DNA from: Bergeyella porcorum
GTDB taxonomy: Bacteria > Bacteroidota > Bacteroidia > Flavobacteriales > Weeksellaceae
Assembly: GCF_042427575.1 (NCBI RefSeq)
Contig: NZ_JBHMFD010000012.1
Span: forward strand, 124,001 to 188,000
DNA length: 64,000 nt
Direction of reading: 5' to 3'
Shown here: piece after piece, positions 58,182 to 64,000 of the stretch
Position numbering within the stretch: position 1 is the first letter of the stretch
Layout of the letters: each line of letters starts with the position of its first letter
Notes under the pieces: generated by a model
What the model was told of the DNA's origin: nothing
Database searches by the model: none
What the model saw: the letters and a program-made list of their open reading frames with translations, nothing else
Translations under genes and position numbers: made by a program

Positions 58182-59081
58182 TTACAAGTTTCTTAGCTTC
58201 ACTTCTTTTTTCAGATAATTTCTAAACTCCTCTGCAATAGGACCAAAATAGGTACCTTTCTTCAAATCTCTGTTGACCCCTGTCTTTGCCAGAAGTACCG
58301 TGCCTTTTTCTACTCTCACACCAGATGCCATCCCCACTTGTCCCCAAATGGTAACCTCATCTTCTATCACACAGCAACCAGCAATCCCCGTTTGGGAAGC
58401 GATAAGGCATTTTTTTCCAATAATGGTATCGTGCCCTATCTGGATTTGATTGTCCAAAACCGAGCCTTCGCCAATGATGGTAGATGCCGTTACGCCTCTA
58501 TCTATGGTGCATCCGTTGCCTATCTCCACATTATCTTCTATCACCACATCGCCTACGGAAATCAGGCGGTCAAAATTTCCATTCAGTTTTCTATAGTAGA
58601 ATGCATCACCACCTATCACTGTATTGCTCTGGATAATCACATTATCACCCAAAACGCAACGGTCGCCTATCACCACATTAGGAAAGATATGGCAGTTCTT
58701 ACCTATTTTCACGCCATTGCCTATCACTGCTGAGGGATGAATGAAAGTGCCTTCCCCTATCTGAGCGTCTTTTAAATCTTCTTTAAAATTATAAATCTTG
58801 GTAAAATAAGTATTAATTTTATTAAAATCCCTGAAAGGGTCGTCTGAAACCAACAAAGCTTTTCCCTCTGGGCACTCCACTTCTTTATCTATCAGAATGA
58901 TGGTTGCCGCCGAATTGAGAGCTTTATCATAATACTTGGGATGATTCACAAAGACGATATCGCCCTCTCGCACCATATGGATTTCATTGGTTCCCAGAAC
59001 AGGAAAATCTGGATTACCGATGAATTGAGCCCCGATGATGTCCGCAATTGCTTTTAGGGACTGAGGTTGTTCAAAAGTCAT
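58182..59081 (-). CDS. LpxD-like acyltransferase (second copy)
   Basis: Start at ATG 59081 (MTFEQPQSLKAIADIIGAQ). 299 aa: a short N-terminal domain, then a left-handed beta-helix of hexapeptide repeats (GNGVKIGKNCHIFPNVVIGDRC, IGNGCTIDRG, GHDTIIGKKCLIASQTGIAG). This is the layout of UDP-3-O-acylglucosamine N-acyltransferase, but shorter than LpxD at 62071, and its substrate may differ. Last in the lipid A run, separated from efp by a strong terminator. Confidence 0.8.
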   Translation of the reverse strand: MTFEQPQSLKAIADIIGAQFIGNPDFPVLGTNEIHMVREGDIVFVNHPKYYDKALNSAATIILIDKEVECPEGKALLVSDDPFRDFNKINTYFTKIYNFKEDLKDAQIGEGTFIHPSAVIGNGVKIGKNCHIFPNVVIGDRCVLGDNVIIQSNTVIGGDAFYYRKLNGNFDRLISVGDVVIEDNVEIGNGCTIDRGVTASTIIGEGSVLDNQIQIGHDTIIGKKCLIASQTGIAGCCVIEDEVTIWGQVGMASGVRVEKGTVLLAKTGVNRDLKKGTYFGPIAEEFRNYLKKEVKLRNL

Positions 59082-59183
59082 ATTAAAATAATTTGAGATA
59101 TTAAGAACTCGTTCAAATTTCACTGAATGATTTATCACACCATTCCAAATCCTTAATGGAAACAAGCTCTAAGAAAATTAGAC

Positions 59184-59219
59184 AATTAGGGAATCAGATG
59201 TTGGTCTGATTCCCTAATT
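59184..59219 (-). terminator. strong hairpin after efp
   Basis: A perfect 15-bp stem (59184-59198 with 59205-59219) and loop TGTTGG. It lies between the minus-strand efp stop and the LpxD-like gene, so the latter may have its own promoter. Confidence 0.85.
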
Positions 59220-59229
59220 ATAATATCAA

Positions 59230-59793
59230 TTACTTCACTCTTTCTAGATAAGAACCGTCTTCTGTGTTCACTTTGATTTTATCACCTGGCTCTATGAAAA
59301 GCGGCACCATTACTCTTGCACCTGTTTCTACGATAGCATTTTTCAGAGCGTTGGTAGCGGTATTTCCTTTCACGCCTGGGTCTGCTTCTACCACTTCCAA
59401 ATAAACGGTTGGTGGGATTTCCGCAGAAAGTGGCGTTTCATCTGCCTCTTTCAAGATGATGGTTACCTCCTCGCCTGGTTTCATAAACTGGGCATTTTCA
59501 ATCATTTCTTTATTGATGTAGATTTGAGAGAAATCATCATTGTTCATAAAGTGGAATCCATTATCATCATCATACAGATATTGGAACTTACGCGTGATGA
59601 CTTTCACCTCTTCAATCTTGTGTCCCGCAGAGAATGTATTATCTACTACTTTCCCGTTGGTTACAGATTTTAGTTTGGTTCTTACGAAAGCAGGTCCTTT
59701 CCCTGGTTTTACGTGTAAGAATTCAATTACTTTGTAGATGTCGTTGCTAAATTCAATGCAAAGACCTTTTTTAATATCAGCAGTTGTTGCCAT
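59230..59793 (-). CDS. efp: elongation factor P
   Basis: 187 aa, three beta-barrel domains; the loop KPGKGPAF carries the tip lysine K32 that in many bacteria is modified. Characteristic VRTKLKSVTNGKVVDNTF follows, with the C-terminal EPGDKIKVNTEDGSYLERVK. It rescues ribosomes at polyproline. Sits between lpxA and the LpxD-like gene. Confidence 0.96.
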   Translation of the reverse strand: MATTADIKKGLCIEFSNDIYKVIEFLHVKPGKGPAFVRTKLKSVTNGKVVDNTFSAGHKIEEVKVITRKFQYLYDDDNGFHFMNNDDFSQIYINKEMIENAQFMKPGEEVTIILKEADETPLSAEIPPTVYLEVVEADPGVKGNTATNALKNAIVETGARVMVPLFIEPGDKIKVNTEDGSYLERVK

Positions 59794-59829
59794 TGTTTAT
59801 TTTATTATTTTTAAATGATTTTTATTTTA

Positions 59830-60618
59830 TTATTCTCTTCCCGTTCCATAGCCTTTTACGATACCTCTTGGCGAGTTTCGGATAAATTCCAAAATCTCAT
59901 CACGCTCGGTAGTTGGTAGCATTTCTTTCTCTATCAGAGCCATTGCTTGGGTTACATTCATTTTCATTTGGAAGATATAGCGATAAATCTTTTGAATTTC
60001 AAAAATTTTATCATTGCTAAAACCTCTTCGTCTAAGCCCCACAGAGTTGATTCCCGCATAGGACATCGGCTCTCTCGCCACTTTCACATACGGCGGAATA
60101 TCTTTTCTCACCAAAGTTCCACCAGAAATCATCACGTGTTTTCCTATTTTCCCGAACTGATGCACAGCAGAAAGCCCTCCCATCACCGTATAATCTCCTA
60201 TTTCCACGTGCCCTGCTATTCCACAGCCATTGACAATGATAACATTGTTACCTATCACGCAATCGTGGGCGATGTGTGCCGTTGCCATAATCAGACAATC
60301 GTCTCCTACCTTGGTATAGCCCAAAGCCTTAGTACCTCTATTGATGGTAACACATTCTCTAATGGTGGTATTATCTCCTATAATGACTTGGGTATCCTCT
60401 CCATCAAATTTTAAATCCTGAGGGATAGCTGAAATCACAGTTCCTGGGAAAATTCTACAGTTTTTACCAATCCTAGCACCATCCATAATGGTAACATTAG
60501 GACCAATCCAAGTGCCATCGCCTATTTCCACATCTCCAGCAATGGTGGTAAAAGGTTCTACGATAACATTTTTTCCTATTTTGGCTCGTTTATCAACAGC
60601 CGCTAACTGATGTATCAT
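59830..60618 (-). CDS. lpxA: acyl-ACP--UDP-N-acetylglucosamine O-acyltransferase
   Basis: 262 aa beta-helix acyltransferase, first step of lipid A synthesis. Hexapeptide coils run from residue ~10 to ~185 (IGKNVIVEPFTTIAGDVEIGDGTWIG), with AHIAHDCVIGNN containing the catalytic histidine, followed by a helical C-terminus with RGIVKGYGTG. Six bases behind lpxC-fabZ. Confidence 0.95.
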   Translation of the reverse strand: MIHQLAAVDKRAKIGKNVIVEPFTTIAGDVEIGDGTWIGPNVTIMDGARIGKNCRIFPGTVISAIPQDLKFDGEDTQVIIGDNTTIRECVTINRGTKALGYTKVGDDCLIMATAHIAHDCVIGNNVIIVNGCGIAGHVEIGDYTVMGGLSAVHQFGKIGKHVMISGGTLVRKDIPPYVKVAREPMSYAGINSVGLRRRGFSNDKIFEIQKIYRYIFQMKMNVTQAMALIEKEMLPTTERDEILEFIRNSPRGIVKGYGTGRE

Positions 60619-60623
60619 ACCCT

Positions 60624-62021
60624 TTAGTCGATTTTATTTTTTACCACTTGAGCCATTAGTTCAGCTTCCACTGCTACGCTATCTCCTACATAGCCATAGC
60701 CTTGCATATGTACAATCCCTCTGCGGATGGGTTCTATCAGTTCTATTTTAAAGATGAGCGTATCTCCTGGTATTACTTTTCTTTTAAATCTCACCTTATC
60801 GATTTTCATAAAATATGTAGAGTAGTTTTCTGGGTCTGGAACGCTTGCCAACACCAAAATTCCTCCCGTCTGTGCTAGAGCTTCTATCTGCAATACTCCT
60901 GGCATCACAGGTTCTTTAGGAAAATGCCCCACAAAAAATGGCTCATTAAGCGTTACATTTTTCAGCCCTACCACGTGAGAATCTGAAAGCTCTAAAACTT
61001 TATCTATCAACAAGAAAGGATAACGATGTGGCAACAGCTTCATAATACCATTGATGTCAAAAACTGGCTCCTTGGTCAAGTCAAAATCGGGAACATTTTT
61101 CTTTTTGAGCATTTTCCAATGGCGGTTGAGTTTTTTAGCAAATTGAGTATTCACAAAATGCCCTGGCTTATTTGCCAAAACTTTTCCTTTAATCTTAACG
61201 CCTACCAATGCCAAATCACCTATTACATCTAATAGTTTATGCCTTGCAGCTTCATTAGGATAGTTCAAAGTGAGGTTATCTAAAATTCCATTAGGACGAA
61301 TGGAAACATCATCTTTTCCGAAGGCTTCTTTCAGCTTTTCTGCAGTCTCTGGCGTCAATTCTTTATCCACATATACAATGGCATTAGAAAGGTCTCCCCC
61401 TTTGATAAGCCCTGCATCTAAAAGCATTTCTAGCTCGTGCAGGAAACTGAATGTACGGGCTGAAGAAATCTCCTCTTTAAATTCTGAAATATCCTTGATG
61501 GAAGCATTTTGAGTACCTAGTACTTTGGTGCCAAAATCTACCATTGTGGTTACTTCATAAGTATCTGAAGGGATGATGGTAATTTCAGAACCTGTATTAG
61601 GGTCTATGTAATTCATCACTTCTTTTATCACCAGATATTCCCTTGGGGCTTCTTGCTCTACTATGCCTGCCTTCTCTATTGCCTCTACAAAATATTTTGA
61701 TGAGCCATCCATAATGGGAGGTTCTGCACTATTCATCTCAAGATAGGCATTATCTATATCACACCCCACCAATGCAGCCAATAGATGCTCGCAGGTATGG
61801 ATTCTTACGCCTAATTTTTCCAGTGTGGTACCTCTTTCGGTAGTGGTAACATAGTTAACATCGGCTTCTACCTGTGGATTACCTTCCAAATCGGTTCTTA
61901 CAAACACAAAACCCGTATTTTCTTTAGCGGGTTTTATGGTGAGTGTTACTTCTTTTCCTGTATGCAACCCAATTCCCGATAGGGATACTGGTTCTTTCAG
62001 GGTTTTTTGCAAATCGCTCAT
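60624..62021 (-). CDS. lpxC-fabZ: bifunctional LpxC-FabZ: UDP-3-O-acyl-GlcNAc deacetylase and 3-hydroxyacyl-ACP dehydratase
   Basis: 465 aa fusion, usual in Bacteroidota. Residues 1-~305: LpxC with the zinc motif HTCEHLLAALVG (~77-88), HKLLDVIGDLAL (~238-249) and a KGKVLANKPGH region with the catalytic histidine. Residues ~315-465: FabZ hot-dog domain, LLPHRYPFLLIDKV, GHFPKEPVMPGVLQIEALAQTGG. It joins lipid A and fatty-acid elongation steps. Confidence 0.96.
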   Translation of the reverse strand: MSDLQKTLKEPVSLSGIGLHTGKEVTLTIKPAKENTGFVFVRTDLEGNPQVEADVNYVTTTERGTTLEKLGVRIHTCEHLLAALVGCDIDNAYLEMNSAEPPIMDGSSKYFVEAIEKAGIVEQEAPREYLVIKEVMNYIDPNTGSEITIIPSDTYEVTTMVDFGTKVLGTQNASIKDISEFKEEISSARTFSFLHELEMLLDAGLIKGGDLSNAIVYVDKELTPETAEKLKEAFGKDDVSIRPNGILDNLTLNYPNEAARHKLLDVIGDLALVGVKIKGKVLANKPGHFVNTQFAKKLNRHWKMLKKKNVPDFDLTKEPVFDINGIMKLLPHRYPFLLIDKVLELSDSHVVGLKNVTLNEPFFVGHFPKEPVMPGVLQIEALAQTGGILVLASVPDPENYSTYFMKIDKVRFKRKVIPGDTLIFKIELIEPIRRGIVHMQGYGYVGDSVAVEAELMAQVVKNKID

Positions 62022-62070
62022 TAGTTTTATCTTTATGAGATTTTATTTTAAGTTTTAAAAACAAAAAAAA

Positions 62071-63093
62071 CTATGCCTCTTTATCTCTCCTTTCTAAAGC
62101 TTCCAATCGTTTCACAATCTCTGTAAAGTTTCTGAAATGCACATAGTTTCTTCTATAATCGCTGGCACTAATGGCAGGCGAGCCGTAGAGAATTTCACCA
62201 TCTTTGGTATTGGAATTCACACCACTCTGAGCCTGAATTTTCACTTGATTGCCAATATTAATATGCCCTACAATCCCCGTCTGGCCACCAATCTGATTCC
62301 AATCACCAATAGTGGTAGAGCCTGCAATCCCTGCTTGGGCTGCAATTACATTATGCTTACCAATTTTTACATTGTGAGCAATTTGTATCAGATTGTCTAT
62401 TTTAGTACCTTTTCCTATAATGGTAGAACCTATGGTGCCTCTGTCTATGGTGCAATTAGCTCCGATTTCCACATCATCTTCTATCACTACATTGCCCAAC
62501 TGTGGTATTTTTTTGAACCCCTCAGCTGTAGGCTGAAACCCAAAACCATCAGAGCCCACTACTGTGTTAGAATGCACCACGCAATGGTCACCTATAACAC
62601 AATAATCATAGATTCTAACGCCACTATAAATTTTACAATTTTTACCAATTTTCACATTCTTACCAATATAAACCTGCGGATAAATCTGAGAATCTGCCCC
62701 TATTTTCACATTTTCGGAGATGTAAGAAAAACTGCCTATATAGAGATTTTCTCCTAAAACTGCCGTTTCGTGGATTTGAGCATTGGCTTCAATACCTGAT
62801 TTCCTCCCTTGCATCTCAGCATAGAGGTTCATCAAAACCTGAAAAGAAAGATAGGCATCTTCCACCGCAATGATGGTGGCTGGATAAGATGTTTTGGTAA
62901 GCAACCTCTCAGAAACGATAATCACCGAACATTCTGAAGTGTCTAAATAATGCGAAAACTTATCTTGGGCAATGAAAGACAAAAACCCTTTTTCACCATT
63001 TTCTATTGGCGAAACCCCTGTAATCAATGCGTTTTCATCACCTATTATCTTACCATTGATGAAACTTGCAATTTGTGACGCTGTAAATTCCAT
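62071..63093 (-). CDS. lpxD: UDP-3-O-(3-hydroxyacyl)glucosamine N-acyltransferase
   Basis: Start at ATG 63093 (MEFTASQIASFINGKIIG). 340 aa: N-terminal uridine-binding domain, then a long hexapeptide beta-helix (YIGKNVKIGKNCKIY, HSNTVVGSDGFGFQ, QIAHNVKIGKHNVIAAQAGIAG with the catalytic histidine) and a C-terminal helix KRLEALERRD. Third step of lipid A synthesis. A minus-strand TATCTTTG box lies at 63100-63107. Confidence 0.95.
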   Translation of the reverse strand: MEFTASQIASFINGKIIGDENALITGVSPIENGEKGFLSFIAQDKFSHYLDTSECSVIIVSERLLTKTSYPATIIAVEDAYLSFQVLMNLYAEMQGRKSGIEANAQIHETAVLGENLYIGSFSYISENVKIGADSQIYPQVYIGKNVKIGKNCKIYSGVRIYDYCVIGDHCVVHSNTVVGSDGFGFQPTAEGFKKIPQLGNVVIEDDVEIGANCTIDRGTIGSTIIGKGTKIDNLIQIAHNVKIGKHNVIAAQAGIAGSTTIGDWNQIGGQTGIVGHINIGNQVKIQAQSGVNSNTKDGEILYGSPAISASDYRRNYVHFRNFTEIVKRLEALERRDKEA

Positions 63094-63192
63094 AGTATGC
63101 AAAGATAAGAAATTATGGTATTACAACTATCTTTTTATTCTACAAATAGTTTTTTTTCTATAACTTTCCATCAATTTCTAAACGAAACATCC

Positions 63193-64000
63193 TCAGTCTA
63201 TTTCTCTTGGATAAAATAAAATATACTTGGTATGCCTTTCGGTAATGGAGGAAGCAAGAATCTGACCTTCAAACTGTTCCAAAGCAATAGTAGCTCCGTT
63301 TTTGTCTAACAAATGTATGGGTTGCTTGGTAGCATTATAAGGTAATAAGCTCCTTGAAATCTGCTGTACTACCCTTTCTCCATCTTTAATCCCAAAGACT
63401 TCATTGGTTTTAACAATCTTATCCTGAACAAAATCCTCCGAAAACGGATGAGAGGCAATCAGAGTTTTAGGCAATCTCCTTTTTATTAATGCTTTACAAA
63501 AGTATGACAACTGAAAATCATCATTATACTGCCACGCTTTCATTGCTTGTATCACATCATTATCATCCAACTCTGTAAAGCGTAAAATATCCTCTTGCGT
63601 AGCTACAGCTGTTTTGTTTTTTTGTAAAAAGTAACTCAGATGTTCTGGTGCCGGCAACGAAACACCCGATAGCGTTAGTTCTTTCGCCCTACTCAAAACC
63701 TTTACCAAAGCGTATTCTGCCAATGCTGCGGTTTTATGGTAATAGACTTGCCAATACATCAGCATCCGTGCTATAAGGTAGTTCTCTATGGAATAAATCC
63801 CTTTGGCATCTACCACAAGGGCATCATCTGAAACATTGAGCATTGAGATAATCCGCTCGGTATTGACATTCCCCTCTGATACTCCCGTGAAAAAACTATC
63901 GCGTTTCAGATAGTCCATCCTATCCACATCCAACTGCGAGGAAATCAATTGATTGAAAAACTGACGGTGGTATTTCCCTTGAAACATCTCTATCGCCATA
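63193..64000 (-). CDS. HD-domain phosphohydrolase, 3' part (runs out of the window)
   Basis: The C-terminal ~268 residues are in view; the gene begins beyond position 64000. SSQLDVDRMDYLKRDSFFTGV (~20-40) is the dGTPase/SAMHD1-like signature block that follows the HD motif, and SIENYLIARMLMYWQVYYHK continues it. The HD residues themselves are outside the window. Probably hydrolyses a (deoxy)nucleotide; function is not proven. Confidence 0.8.
   Translation of the reverse strand, partial: MAIEMFQGKYHRQFFNQLISSQLDVDRMDYLKRDSFFTGVSEGNVNTERIISMLNVSDDALVVDAKGIYSIENYLIARMLMYWQVYYHKTAALAEYALVKVLSRAKELTLSGVSLPAPEHLSYFLQKNKTAVATQEDILRFTELDDNDVIQAMKAWQYNDDFQLSYFCKALIKRRLPKTLIASHPFSEDFVQDKIVKTNEVFGIKDGERVVQQISRSLLPYNATKQPIHLLDKNGATIALEQFEGQILASSITERHTKYILFYPREID

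Noticed and set aside
62137..62757. 206-codon plus-strand frame inside lpxD
   Set aside because: Antisense to the hexapeptide repeats, which give long histidine/tyrosine-rich open frames on the other strand; the same holds for the frame at 59947-60414 in lpxA.

Overview
The window looks like the chromosome of a low-GC Bacteroidota, most likely a flavobacterium of the Weeksellaceae (Riemerella/Chryseobacterium type). The evidence is a fused lpxC-fabZ gene, an lpxD/lpxCfabZ/lpxA/efp run, GEVED and SusD proteins, Bacteroidota promoters (TTTG or TTG, then about 20 nt, then TAnnTTTG) and no Shine-Dalgarno sequences. Genus and species are not certain.

Positions 1 to about 35,460 are the right part of a siphovirus-type prophage; its left end and integrase lie outside the window. 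First come replication and accessory genes: ssb, a DnaA-domain-IV/nuclease fusion, an Acb2/Tad1-like anti-CBASS protein embedded among two tRNA genes and one aberrant tRNA, and three ParB-fold/PAPS-reductase-like genes. Then follow small and large terminase, portal, a cupin-like protein, a MuF head protein carrying a CdiA-CT-like toxin domain, scaffold, decoration, capsid, connectors, tail tube, tail chaperones joined by a -1 frameshift, tape measure, distal tail, tail hub/fibre, and a holin / unimolecular spanin / amidase lysis cassette. A 0.75-kb RNA-rich gap (28.9-29.65 kb) follows. A right arm of overlapping genes starts from a near-perfect promoter at 29,561: two unknowns, a SNF2-type helicase, an unknown, a second IbrA/IbrB pair, an adenine methyltransferase and two small HTH genes. 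The prophage ends at the 3' end of tRNA-Arg(UCU), the probable attachment site.

From 35.46 kb to the end is host chromosome: tRNA-Arg/Pro/Ser, a lipoprotein amidase, aspA, rpsF-rpsR-rplI, a Dcp-type peptidase, two gene stumps joined by a deletion (metalloprotease 5' end, susD 3' end), idi, gcvT, mscL, rluD and a PASTA protein, a two-gene secreted-protein insertion, ddl, coaD, a TRIC-family membrane protein, ychF, an RRM protein, yjdM, an ABC ATPase, a decayed IS30, and the lipid A cluster ending in a partial HD-domain gene.

The strongest points for follow-up are: a shared phage promoter whose spacer carries a fixed 19-bp dyad, found at three transcription units and inverted on the MuF-toxin start codon; the MuF-toxin fusion without an obvious immunity gene; the doubled IbrA/IbrB modules; an aberrant 124-nt tRNA next to the anti-CBASS gene; and a duplicated endolysin tail plus promoter feeding putative small RNAs. 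All function calls come from reading motifs by eye; no database search was run.
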